A stretch of 15,036 bases of DNA, taken from NCBI GenBank assembly GCA_028712045.1, contig JAQTRA010000017.1:1-15036 (forward strand). Reading direction: 5' to 3'. The stretch is from Candidatus Omnitrophota bacterium (GTDB lineage: Bacteria > Omnitrophota > Koll11 > Gygaellales > Profunditerraquicolaceae). The notes beneath the pieces were generated by a model, which was given only the letters and a program-made list of their open reading frames with translations, made no database searches and was not told the origin of the DNA. The translations under genes and the position numbers were made by a program. Each line of letters starts with the position of its first letter. Position 1 is the first letter of the stretch. Of the stretch, positions 5,518 to 15,036 are shown in pieces.

Positions 5518-6887
5518 TTTACAAAAATCTCAAAGTCGACCACATCTTTATCTTTTAATTTCCTGCGGCGGGTGTAACGGTTCTGTGCGCCTTTAAAAGT
5601 TTCGGAACTGCCCAAAGTATTGGCAAAATCCAAAATATCCGGAATGGCCTGGGCATAACCCCGGATGGTAAATGCTTTGCCTAATTCCCAATTATAATTG
5701 GTAATCACAATATTATCCGGGCATAAACGGTTCAGGCCATTAAGATAAGTTAACGCGGAAGATTTAACATCTACGTATTGACGGGCAATCTTTAGTTTGG
5801 TTGTGATATCTTCCAGCTCTTTGGCATTTTTGCTTAAAACCGCGACCCGGTTTTTTAAATCTGTAGCGTAAGATTGCTGCTGCGCCAGCCGGACTAAAGC
5901 CATGCCTCCTAACATAATCAAAATATAAATTAACCCCACTCCCAAAATCAATAGTTGCTGGACCTTAAACTTCATCTCCTTCTTGATCTGGATCTCCGGA
6001 AGGGTAAACTTCAGGTCATCTTTGGACACCTGGGTACTAAAACCTAATACCGCGGATAAAGAAATATCTTTTAAACCCGAAGCCAGAAAATTATCATACT
6101 CTTTAGTAGAAAGATACTGGGTTTTTAAATTGAGTTCATTCCTTGAGATAATTTCCCCGATTTCGGTTTGAGAACTCGATACCCCGGTGAGAAACAGTTT
6201 CTCGCAGCGGGCATCCGGTATCTCGTTATTTAAAGCGACTAAAGCCTGTTTAAACTCCGCGATAAATTTATCTTTTTCCAGGGGATTTTTTAATTGCTCC
6301 GCCCCCTGAGAGATAACCACGCTGGAGCCTAATTTGTGGTTATGCACCAAAACCAGGTCGCTATAATTTACATCGATATCTAAAATCATGTAGGAATTCG
6401 GTAATTCAATTTTATTTTTTGCCGCCTCGGTTACATAATGCACTAACCCCTGGGAACTCATATAAATCGATTCAGGCAAAATGTTAATCGGGACAAAAGA
6501 ATTAACAATGCTTTTAAAAACATTCTTTAAAGCAACCGCCAGGATCAAATGACTGTTACTGATGCCATCAAACCCCAGGTTTTGATAAGCCCAGAACACC
6601 TCCTCCTTGTGATACGGAATCTGGCGGATCAGATAAAGTCCGAGCATCTGCTCAATCTCTTTGGGGTCTTGCGAAGGCAGGTCAACCCGGCGGACTGTAA
6701 TTTTATTGCGGCTAAGCACTACGGCAACATCCAAATCTTTACCGCATTTACTTTGCTTTAAGATCGAATTTAAAGCCGAAGAAATACTCCCCGGTTCAAG
6801 GTTAGCTATTGGCTGGACAGCGACCTTATGGCCGATACTCACTTTCATCCAGTGTTCCAAAACTTCGATCACTACTTTAGTGCGCAT
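5514..6887 (-). CDS. gspL: GspL-like protein (PilM-like actin fold plus PilN-like tail)
   Basis: The protein has 457 residues. The first 300 or so have the character of an actin-like cytoplasmic domain of the PilM/GspL type, including a YMILDIDVNYSDLVLV strand pair (about 166-181) and KLFLTG near 230. One membrane helix follows (about 312-333, LLILGVGLIYILIMLGGMAL). A periplasmic coiled coil (about 335-370) leads to a PilN-like ferredoxin domain, with VITNYNWELGKAFTIRGYAQ near 394-413. GspL recruits the GspE ATPase through its cytoplasmic domain and binds GspM in the periplasm. The ATG at 6887 follows the gspF stop by nine bases with only a weak GGCGG behind it. The gene ends in an ATGA overlap with the GspM-like gene, as expected for interacting partners. 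Confidence 0.82.
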   Translation of the reverse strand: MRTKVVIEVLEHWMKVSIGHKVAVQPIANLEPGSISSALNSILKQSKCGKDLDVAVVLSRNKITVRRVDLPSQDPKEIEQMLGLYLIRQIPYHKEEVFWAYQNLGFDGISNSHLILAVALKNVFKSIVNSFVPINILPESIYMSSQGLVHYVTEAAKNKIELPNSYMILDIDVNYSDLVLVHNHKLGSSVVISQGAEQLKNPLEKDKFIAEFKQALVALNNEIPDARCEKLFLTGVSSSQTEIGEIISRNELNLKTQYLSTKEYDNFLASGLKDISLSAVLGFSTQVSKDDLKFTLPEIQIKKEMKFKVQQLLILGVGLIYILIMLGGMALVRLAQQQSYATDLKNRVAVLSKNAKELEDITTKLKIARQYVDVKSSALTYLNGLNRLCPDNIVITNYNWELGKAFTIRGYAQAIPDILDFANTLGSSETFKGAQNRYTRRRKLKDKDVVDFEIFVK

Positions 6888-6896
6888 ATTTATTTT

Positions 6897-8120
6897 TTAA
6901 CCGCCAACAATACTATTCATATTAAATATCGGCAAAAGCATAGCAATGACCATTGCCCCGATTACTAAACCTAAAATCAAAATTATTGCCGGTTCAATTA
7001 ACGAGCTTAAGGTTTTTAAATCCGCTTCGATTTCTTTTTCGTAAGACTCGGCAATATCGGCTAAAACTACTTCCAGCCGGCCGCCTTCTTCGCCTACTCT
7101 GACCATCTGCACAAAAAATTCCGGAAAAATTTTAAATTTTTTCAAAGCCTCGGAAAAGGGGATGCCCTCGCTGATATCTTTGCGCACTTTTTCTAATTGC
7201 GCGATATAAACGGGATTACCAATTACCGGGCCGGCATCAACTAAAGCAGAAAGTAAATTTACTCCGCTTTGTAAAAGCAAAGATAAGCTGCGCGAAAAAT
7301 TAGCTACGGATTGTTTATAAACAACTTCTTTAATAATCGGAACATGGTATTTTAAACGGCTAAAAATACTTTCTTTATTGGCACCCTTAAGCTTTAAAAC
7401 AAAAACAATCAGAAAAATCAAAATAATTAATGCCCACCAATAACTCTGTAAAAAGTTGGAAATTTTAAGCAAAATTAGCGTCGGCATAGGCAGCTGGGCC
7501 TGAAAATCATCAAACATCCCGGCTAAACGCGGAAGTACAAAAGTAAGCATAACAAAAATCGTACCCACCCCGACTAAGCTCATAAATATCGGATAAGCCA
7601 GTGCCTGCTTAACTTTTAATTTCAGATCCTGCAGCCGGCGTAAATAATCTAATAACTGGACTAAAGCATCTTTAAGCTTTCCGGTTGACTCACCGGTATG
7701 GACGATATTAACATAAAGCCGGGGAAAATATTTCGGGTAATGGCTCAAACAGGTTGAAAACGGCACGCCTTCTTTAATATCCCGGATAATTTCTCCCAGT
7801 AATATTTTTTCCGTCCGGTTATCGCAGTTTTTCTCAAGTAACCTTAAGGCGCTTAACAATTCTACGCGGGAATTAATTAAATTATAAAGTTTTTGCGTAA
7901 ACAAAACCAGTTGTTTTAAACCGTATTTTCCGGCTTTTAATTTCGTGTTGTTTTTCTGGTTAGCTGCGGCTGGGGTTAGCGGGGCATTCAGGGGTTCAAC
8001 AAAAATCGGCACCAGGCCCTTGTTCTGCAAATCCTCGAGCACTCCTTCAACATTGGCGCCCTCAATCTTACCCTCGATAATTTCATTAAGGTTTTTTTTG
8101 GCTTTATATTTAAATTCCAT
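6897..8120 (-). CDS. gspF: Type II secretion platform protein GspF
   Basis: The protein has 407 residues, the normal length. The N-terminal MEFKYKAKKNLNEIIEGKIEG is the conserved opening strand-turn of the GspF/PilC family. Two copies of the T2SSF four-helix domain follow (about 73-198 and 275-398), each with the P-F-x-x-x-L and V-x-x-G-E-x-x-G-x-L signatures (VNIVHTGESTGKL and VQMVRVGEEGGRL). Membrane helices lie near 178-196, 224-244 and 375-396. GspF is the polytopic core on which GspE turns to build the pseudopilus. Only one base separates its ATG from the gspE stop, and GGAG lies within the end of gspE. No unusual features. Confidence 0.94.
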   Translation of the reverse strand: MEFKYKAKKNLNEIIEGKIEGANVEGVLEDLQNKGLVPIFVEPLNAPLTPAAANQKNNTKLKAGKYGLKQLVLFTQKLYNLINSRVELLSALRLLEKNCDNRTEKILLGEIIRDIKEGVPFSTCLSHYPKYFPRLYVNIVHTGESTGKLKDALVQLLDYLRRLQDLKLKVKQALAYPIFMSLVGVGTIFVMLTFVLPRLAGMFDDFQAQLPMPTLILLKISNFLQSYWWALIILIFLIVFVLKLKGANKESIFSRLKYHVPIIKEVVYKQSVANFSRSLSLLLQSGVNLLSALVDAGPVIGNPVYIAQLEKVRKDISEGIPFSEALKKFKIFPEFFVQMVRVGEEGGRLEVVLADIAESYEKEIEADLKTLSSLIEPAIILILGLVIGAMVIAMLLPIFNMNSIVGG

Positions 8121-8121
8121 T

Positions 8122-11138
<3,017 letters not shown>

Positions 11139-11152
11139 TTATTATATTCCAC

Positions 11153-11200
11153 TTATCCACAATGTAGGGGATGTTTAAACGTCCCCTACATTGTGGATAA
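11153..11200. repeat. 48-bp near-perfect palindrome with GTTTAAAC centre between atpG and atpD
   Basis: Two 24-bp arms (11153-11176 and 11177-11200) are exact reverse complements except for one T/C change, which would be a G:U pair in RNA. The outer ends are TTATCCACA and TGTGGATAA, each identical to the DnaA box consensus, and the inner part is GTAGGGGA(T/C)GTTT. It starts 10 bp after the gamma stop and ends 20 bp before the beta start. No long U-run follows. It may reset translation or stabilise mRNA segments between atpG and atpD, or be a small mobile palindrome. Confidence 0.9.
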
Positions 11201-11210
11201 CTCTTACGAA

Positions 11211-12053
11211 TTAATTATTCTTCTCTAATAAACGCGAAGCTGTCAGTTCGCGGATAGATTTATCCGAAAGCCCGTGTAAATATTTAAAATATTCCATCCG
11301 CAAATGGGTATTTAACTTTCCTAATTCCTCAGCGCTTCCCTCCAGATGCATAATCCGGGCGGCAAACTCCGCAAGTTTAGAAGACCAAAATATCTGATAA
11401 AACCTGAAATCCAGCCAGATTTTAATCCAGCCTTTGGTCACGGATGGCGCATCCGGCTCAACTAAAAGGTTACGCAATGGTTTGCCGGTAAAAAAAGCAC
11501 CCTGGGATAACGGCAATAAAGCCTCTAACTCTGTTTGCTGCGAAGTAATATTAACAAAACGCGAGTAGACAACATAAACTTTGCCGATGGCTTTACTTAA
11601 ATATTGCTTAAAAATATAATCCCGGATCTTATCGATTTTTTCCGGGTCAAGTTTTTCTCCCGGTGAATCAAAAAAAGTAAAATTAACCTCAATTTCCTTT
11701 AAATAGTGCGCTCCCTGCTCGCCGACACAAACAATACTATCCAGTGGCCGGCGCATATTTAAAAGTTTATTCACCAGCAGAAAATTTAATTCTCCCAGGA
11801 AACCCTCGTCGGAACTTACCAGAAGAATAAGCGCCGGCAGCGATTCATTCGGCGTAAGCAAATCGCTGATTACACCCGATGAAAGCAAAACCCCGAAAAC
11901 TTCATCAAACTGCCGGATAAAATCTGTCCCCGGCTCTTCTTTTAAACGAAACTGGTTAAATTGCGAAGTCGCCGCTAACTTCATAACCTCAACCAAGTCT
12001 CCCAGGTTGCGGTTAAACTGCATATTCGACTTCAGCCTGCCTACAGGTATCAT
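11211..12053 (-). CDS. atpG: F-type ATPase gamma subunit (divergent)
   Basis: The 280-residue product is the central shaft of F1. Landmarks are recognisable but drifted: the N-terminal helix has RLKSNMQFNRNLGDLVEVMKLAA (usual I(K/R)SVKNTxKITKAMKMVAA), the Rossmann core has SSDEGFLGELN (usual SDKGLCGGLN), then VYSRFVNITSQQTELEALLPL (about 171-191) and a C-terminal helix with AEFAARIMHLEGSAEELGKL (usual SEHAARMxAMDNAxxNA). The position between alpha and beta is canonical. The ATG at 12053 sits six bases after GGGGCC, a weak site; the 28-bp palindrome at 12073-12100 lies just upstream. Divergence in the shaft ends suggests that the partners it contacts, beta levers and epsilon/c ring, have co-evolved. 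Confidence 0.88.
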   Translation of the reverse strand: MIPVGRLKSNMQFNRNLGDLVEVMKLAATSQFNQFRLKEEPGTDFIRQFDEVFGVLLSSGVISDLLTPNESLPALILLVSSDEGFLGELNFLLVNKLLNMRRPLDSIVCVGEQGAHYLKEIEVNFTFFDSPGEKLDPEKIDKIRDYIFKQYLSKAIGKVYVVYSRFVNITSQQTELEALLPLSQGAFFTGKPLRNLLVEPDAPSVTKGWIKIWLDFRFYQIFWSSKLAEFAARIMHLEGSAEELGKLNTHLRMEYFKYLHGLSDKSIRELTASRLLEKNN

Positions 12054-12072
12054 TTGTTGGCCCCAAATTTAC

Positions 12073-12100
12073 CGTAGCCGACGTTTAAACGTCGGCTACG
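12073..12100. repeat. 28-bp perfect palindrome with GTTTAAAC centre between atpA and atpG
   Basis: CGTAGCCGACGTTT (12073-12086) is followed without spacer by its exact reverse complement (12087-12100). On the minus strand it begins one base after the atpA stop. It shares the GACGTTTAAACGTC core with the element at 11153-11200 but has different outer arms. It would fold into a strong RNA hairpin between the alpha and gamma cistrons, with no T-run after it. Confidence 0.9.
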
Positions 12101-12101
12101 A

Positions 12102-13562
12102 TCAGGTTATCTTAGAGCTACGGAAAAATTCTTTAATCGATCTATCCAGCTGCGCTTTAATCTCATCAGTAAGTTCTCCTTTACTGTTAAGCTGCGCAAT
12201 AAGTTCAGGGCTATGGCCGGATAAATAAGCGAAAAATTTATTTTTAAAATATTTAACCTGATCTATACCCAGGGCTTCAAGTATTTTTTGGTTAAAAGCG
12301 TAAAAAACCGCGATCTCTTCAGCCTGAGAAACCGGAGAATTATTTTCCTGGATTAAAAGCTCATAAAGTGTTTTACCGCGCTGCAATTGTTCAGCTGCTT
12401 CCGGGCTAAGCTTAGTCCTTAAACGCGTAAGCCGAAGCAGTGAACGAAAACGCACATATTCATAACGCAGTCCCGCGCTTAAAGCACGGATCGCCGAGCA
12501 CTGCACTTTGCTGCCGATACGCGAAACAGAAAGCTCTAAGTCTATGGCCGGCTTAAAACCTTCCTGGAACAACCCGGTATTTAAATAAATCTGCCCGTCG
12601 GTCATCGAGACGATGTTCGAGCAGATATAACCCGTAATATCACCTTGCAAGGTCTCGGCCAAAGGCAGAAAAGTCATTGAGCCGCCGCCGAATTCTTTTT
12701 TCAGCCTTCCGGCGCGTTCCATAAGCTGTGAATGCAGGAAAAATATATCACCCGGGTAAGCTTCTCTTCCCGGGGCACGCTCCAATAGCAAAGACATCTG
12801 CCGGTAACCCCAGCTATGTTTGGTCAGATCGTCAAAGATAACTAAAACATCCCTGCCGCTATTCATAAAATATTCACCGAGAGCCGCGGCAGTATAAGGG
12901 CAGATATATTGTTCGGATATCGCTGAACCGGCCGGGGCGCAAACTCCGATAAAATAATCCATTGCCCCATGCTGGCGCAGAGTTTGAATTATTTTATTAA
13001 AACCCGCGCTGCTTCCGCCAATCCAACAATAGATACAAATGACATTCTTACCTTTTTGGTTGATTATCGTGTCTAGCCCGATGCTGGTTTTACCGATCTG
13101 ACGGTCTCCGACGATAAGTTCACGCTGGCCTTTACCCAGGGGAATGAGCATATCAATTAATTTTATCCCGGTATGCAGGATTTGATCAATGGGCTCTCTT
13201 TGCATTACTCCGGCTGCTTCGCGAAAAACCGGATAAAATTCAGCCGGCTCAATTTTATCTTTGCCGTCAATCGGCGAAGCCAAGGAATCCACGATCCGGC
13301 CGATAAAACCGTCTCCCACCGGCACATTCAACAGGCCCCCGCGGCTGGCAACTGTATCGCCGACTTTAATTTTACGCTCATCGCCGAAAACAACGCCAAA
13401 AGCGTATTGGGCATTAAACTCGATGATCATCCCCTTAAGGCCATTTTCCAGCTCAATAAGTTCGCCGAAAGAACAGTTAGGCAGGCCGCTAATCTTGACA
13501 ATCCCCTGCTTAAGCTCTTCTATTTTACCAATTTCCCTTATGTCTAAGGCGTTGATTTTCAT
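12102..13562 (-). CDS. atpA: F-type ATPase alpha subunit (divergent, short N-terminus)
   Basis: The 486-residue product is shorter than the usual 500-515. Walker A is GDRQIGKT (152-159), retaining Gln155, Lys158 and Thr159 that hold nucleotide at the non-catalytic site. The stretch DDLTKHSWGYRQMSLLLERAPGREAYPGD (244-272) is strongly conserved, and the arginine finger that reaches into the beta site is Arg348 in SVSRIG. Two differences stand out. Only about 11 residues precede the conserved GKIEELKQGIVKISGLPNC strand, where E. coli has about 27; that missing part normally binds the delta subunit. The IGQK motif after the third strand is IGGSSAG (181-187). The ATG at 13562 lacks a clear ribosome site. 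The 28-bp gap to the b-delta gene carries a repeat-like sequence. Confidence 0.92.
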   Translation of the reverse strand: MKINALDIREIGKIEELKQGIVKISGLPNCSFGELIELENGLKGMIIEFNAQYAFGVVFGDERKIKVGDTVASRGGLLNVPVGDGFIGRIVDSLASPIDGKDKIEPAEFYPVFREAAGVMQREPIDQILHTGIKLIDMLIPLGKGQRELIVGDRQIGKTSIGLDTIINQKGKNVICIYCWIGGSSAGFNKIIQTLRQHGAMDYFIGVCAPAGSAISEQYICPYTAAALGEYFMNSGRDVLVIFDDLTKHSWGYRQMSLLLERAPGREAYPGDIFFLHSQLMERAGRLKKEFGGGSMTFLPLAETLQGDITGYICSNIVSMTDGQIYLNTGLFQEGFKPAIDLELSVSRIGSKVQCSAIRALSAGLRYEYVRFRSLLRLTRLRTKLSPEAAEQLQRGKTLYELLIQENNSPVSQAEEIAVFYAFNQKILEALGIDQVKYFKNKFFAYLSGHSPELIAQLNSKGELTDEIKAQLDRSIKEFFRSSKIT

Positions 13563-13565
13563 TTT

Positions 13566-13587
13566 AAATTAGGGACAGCGACTATTT
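13566..13587. repeat. Possible remnant of a dispersed repeat between atpF and atpA
   Basis: On the minus strand the gap reads AAATAGTCGCTGTCCCTA followed by an A/T tail. It replaces the ribosome binding site expected before atpA. I associate the AGTCGCTGTCCC string with dispersed elements in other bacterial genomes, but this is from memory and only one copy is visible. It is not palindromic by itself. Alternatively it is simple spacer. Confidence 0.25.
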
Positions 13588-13590
13588 ATT

Positions 13591-14307
13591 CTATTTATGA
13601 AGGTGAGGAATTATTCTTTGAAGCCTGTTTTTTAGGGTTCCGTCAATAACCATGCCGCCGATATCCAGGATCAGCCCCCCGATAAGTTTCGGATCGATCT
13701 GCTCTTTTATTTCAAATGCTCCGGCTAACTTCTCACTCAAAACTTTTTTCAGTTCATCTCTCTGCCGGTCTAACAAAGGATAGCTGGAGATAAGTTTTAT
13801 TTCTTTAGATTGCACATTAAACTGCTCTTTGGATAAATGCGAGATCTCTTCGATTATCTCGTTAACAAATTGATATTGTAAAGCAACCTTATCCGCATCA
13901 ATAAGCATTTCCGCGATCATCCGAGATGCCAGCTCAACGCTCTGGCCCTGGATATCCTTAGATAAGGTCCCTTTCATCTTCTCCGCTTCCGTCCTACCCA
14001 TAGCGACGATCTTGGAGGCCTGCACCTTGGCTTCCTCTTCCAGCTCACTACGCAGCTTTCTGGCCTCAACTTTAGTTTCTTCAATAATCATCTCAGCTTC
14101 GGCTTTACCCTGGTCAATCATCGCCTGGCTTTCTTCCTTAGCCCGCTTGAGCTCTTCGTTTAACTCTTCTTCCTTAGCCAGGTTTTCTTCATGCAGAGTA
14201 TTCAGCCTGTCCAAAGCCACCTTCAGATGCCGGGTAAAAAGAAAACGCAATAAAATTATCAGGCCGATAAATGTAATTATTTGCAGGATTAATAGTGGGA
14301 CGAGCAT
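13591..14307 (-). CDS. atpF: F-type ATPase b subunit fused to delta C-terminal domain
   Basis: The 238-residue protein starts with one membrane helix (about 5-24, LLILQIITFIGLIILLRFLF), followed by a very charged coiled coil (about 30-115) as in b, then a helical linker. Residues about 168-234 match the C-terminal domain of delta/OSCP: KEIKLISSYPLLDRQRDELKKVL, then IDPKLIGGLILDIGGMVIDGTLKNRLQRI, the DPxLIGG signature. The six-helix N-terminal domain of delta has no counterpart. Together with c-alpha-gamma order, this recalls the long b of alternate Na+-type ATPases (TIGR03321 as I remember it) more than the mycobacterial b-delta fusion of about 446 residues. It forms the peripheral stalk. The ATG at 14307 has AGAGG eight bases upstream. 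No separate atpH lies in the window. Confidence 0.86.
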   Translation of the reverse strand: MLVPLLILQIITFIGLIILLRFLFTRHLKVALDRLNTLHEENLAKEEELNEELKRAKEESQAMIDQGKAEAEMIIEETKVEARKLRSELEEEAKVQASKIVAMGRTEAEKMKGTLSKDIQGQSVELASRMIAEMLIDADKVALQYQFVNEIIEEISHLSKEQFNVQSKEIKLISSYPLLDRQRDELKKVLSEKLAGAFEIKEQIDPKLIGGLILDIGGMVIDGTLKNRLQRIIPHLHK

Positions 14308-14322
14308 GGATTATACCTCTGG

Positions 14323-14535
14323 TTATCTGGCAAAAAGATTATATAAAATCAGCAACGCTAAAATCGCGATTGCTTCTGAAAAAATAAAAGCCAAAATCAT
14401 GACGATGAATATTTTTGATGAAGCAGAAGGGTTACGCGCTATGGATTTAACTGCGGAAAAACCCACCACGGCAATCACCGCGGCCGGGCCGGCAGTACTT
14501 AAAATCATTACCAAGGCTAAAGCAAATATAGACAT
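14323..14535 (-). CDS. atpE: F-type ATPase c subunit
   Basis: The 70-residue protein is a two-helix hairpin: helix 1 about 4-31, polar loop Ala33-Arg34-Asn35-Pro36, helix 2 about 42-68. The ion-carrying carboxylate is Glu54 in FIFSEAIAILALLILY. Aligning the loop with a Na+-type c subunit puts Ile where the Na+ ligand Gln32 lies, and Ala55 follows the glutamate where Na+ types have Ser. This points to proton rather than sodium binding. The GxGxGxG packing series of helix 1 is largely replaced (GPAAVIAVVGFSA), which may affect ring size. The gene follows epsilon by 8 bp and precedes b by 15 bp. Normally the a-subunit gene comes just before c; here epsilon does. The ribosome site is weak. Confidence 0.9.
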   Translation of the reverse strand: MSIFALALVMILSTAGPAAVIAVVGFSAVKSIARNPSASSKIFIVMILAFIFSEAIAILALLILYNLFAR

Positions 14536-14543
14536 ATATTATT

Positions 14544-14789
14544 TTAAACCTGCGCGAAAACAGTTAAAGAATTCGAGCGCATAAAAGCAATCCCATCTTT
14601 GATCGGAATACTCGCCGGTTGTTTGACTAAATTCTCTCCGGAAAAAGTTATTTTGCCTTTCATCAGCCTGACGACAAAAGGCTGATGAAAATCCAGCACG
14701 CACATCTCACCGCTTACCGCCGGCAGGTTTACTTTTTTAACCATCCCCTGCCAGACTGCTTTTTTAAGGTCAAGTATTGCTAGGCGCAT
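14544..14789 (-). CDS. atpC: F-type ATPase epsilon subunit, beta-sandwich domain only
   Basis: The 81-residue product matches the N-terminal beta-sandwich of epsilon: MRLAILDLKKAVWQGMVKKVNLPAVSGEMCVLDFHQPFVVRLMKGKI followed by SIPIKDGIAFMRSNSLTVFAQV. The LPxxxGExxxLxxHxPxxxxLxxG pattern and the late G-x-x-x-x-x-x-N-x-x-T/V-x-x-V/A-Q strand are family features. The C-terminal helical hairpin that can insert in F1 and block hydrolysis is absent; normal length is about 130-140. Short epsilons occur in some lineages, for example green sulfur bacteria and alternate ATPases. The position is unusual: first in the module instead of last after beta. The ATG at 14789 lies three bases beyond the stop of the GGDEF gene and lacks a ribosome site, so it probably depends on coupling. 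Confidence 0.83.
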   Translation of the reverse strand: MRLAILDLKKAVWQGMVKKVNLPAVSGEMCVLDFHQPFVVRLMKGKITFSGENLVKQPASIPIKDGIAFMRSNSLTVFAQV

Positions 14790-14792
14790 ATT

Positions 14793-15036
14793 TTAAGCCA
14801 CACACGATTTATTCTTACCGCTATTCTTAGCCTGATAAAGCGCTTCGTCGGCCTTATGGATCAATTCTTCTACGCTTTGCGCATCATCCGGCATCGCAGC
14901 AATGCCGATACTAATCGTCGTCGGTAAATAAAGCCCGAACTGCACGCGCAGGCGCTCAGCAATTATCTTGGCCCCGGGCTTACCCGTCTGGGGAAGGATA
15001 ATAATAAACTCTTCCCCGCCATAACGGCAGACGATA
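14793..15036 (-). CDS. GGDEF diguanylate cyclase, C-terminal part (N-terminus beyond window)
   Basis: The frame is open from the right edge to a TAA at 14793-14795, giving 80 residues. IVCRYGGEEFIIILPQTG carries the active-site signature in the GGEEF form, followed by TISIGIAAMPDDAQS and the final ADEALYQAKNSGKNK helix typical of GGDEF domains. Such domains join two GTP molecules into cyclic di-GMP. The active-site residues Gly-Gly-Glu-Glu-Phe are intact, so activity is expected. The part with a possible I-site (RxxD) and any sensor domain lies outside. Its stop is three bases from the epsilon start, so it is probably co-transcribed with the ATPase and T2SS genes, making cyclic di-GMP a candidate regulator of the system downstream. 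Confidence 0.92.
   Translation of the reverse strand, partial: IVCRYGGEEFIIILPQTGKPGAKIIAERLRVQFGLYLPTTISIGIAAMPDDAQSVEELIHKADEALYQAKNSGKNKSCVA

Noticed and set aside
11153..11200. Replication origin suggested by the paired DnaA boxes
   Set aside because: Only two boxes, both products of the palindrome, inside an operon, with no dnaA or dnaN genes nearby and no wider cluster of boxes.
13173..13572. Overlapping plus-strand frames opposite the start of atpA
   Set aside because: No ribosome site, no recognisable domain, and the minus strand encodes a conserved ATPase subunit.
14012..14584. Plus-strand open frame of 190 codons rich in Ser and Leu
   Set aside because: It is the mirror of the b-delta coiled coil and the c subunit, both well supported on the minus strand; such low-complexity antisense frames are typical opposite Glu/Lys-rich coiled coils.

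Overview
This window is a compact bacterial gene block of roughly 44% G+C (estimated by eye). Every gene I can support lies on the minus strand, so transcription runs from high to low coordinates. The T2SS genes and the divergent, single-copy-looking F-type ATPase point to a diderm bacterium. The A|FTLIEL prepilin leaders and many extragenic palindromes recall uncultured lineages such as Omnitrophota or related PVC-side phyla. That placement is a weak inference from style, not a phylogenetic result.

Read in the direction of transcription, the window opens (15036-14793) with the C-terminal end of a GGDEF diguanylate cyclase. Three bases after its stop begins a divergent F-type ATP synthase module: epsilon (atpC), c (atpE), a short b-delta fusion (atpF/H), alpha (atpA), gamma (atpG) and beta (atpD). 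No a subunit (atpB) is present. The stator side looks pared down: delta is reduced to its C-terminal domain fused to b, and alpha lacks most of the N-terminal extension that normally contacts delta. The nucleotide-binding residues of beta and the arginine finger of alpha are intact, so ATP turnover is plausible.

The beta gene overlaps gspE by ATGA, and the run continues as a type II secretion cluster in the unusual order E-F-L-M-G-I-J-K: assembly ATPase, platform protein, GspL-like and GspM-like inner-membrane proteins, major pseudopilin and three minor pseudopilins. Secretin GspD, GspC, GspH and prepilin peptidase are not here. From the cyclase to gspK the genes abut or overlap almost throughout. 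The exceptions are two short palindromes in the atpA-atpG and atpG-atpD gaps.

The 195-bp gap at 2458-2652 separates this block from a second minus-strand unit. It holds a 56-bp REP-like hairpin just after gspK, a near-consensus sigma70 promoter (TTGACA-17 bp-TAAAAT), a 22-bp AT-rich perfect palindrome over the predicted transcription start, and a 38-bp perfect palindrome in the leader. The promoter should drive a small PCP_red-like protein, a PanE-family ketopantoate reductase, a tandem TIGR04076-family protein and a beta-ketoacyl synthase cut by the left edge. That synthase resembles KS-alpha of type II polyketide synthases more than housekeeping FabF, which suggests an aromatic-polyketide-like or specialised fatty-acyl pathway continuing to the left.

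The main novelty candidates are the cyclase/rotary-ATPase/T2SS co-operon with its a-subunit-less ATPase, the family of intergenic palindromes sharing a GTTTAAAC centre, and the promoter-palindrome-controlled KS-alpha-like unit.
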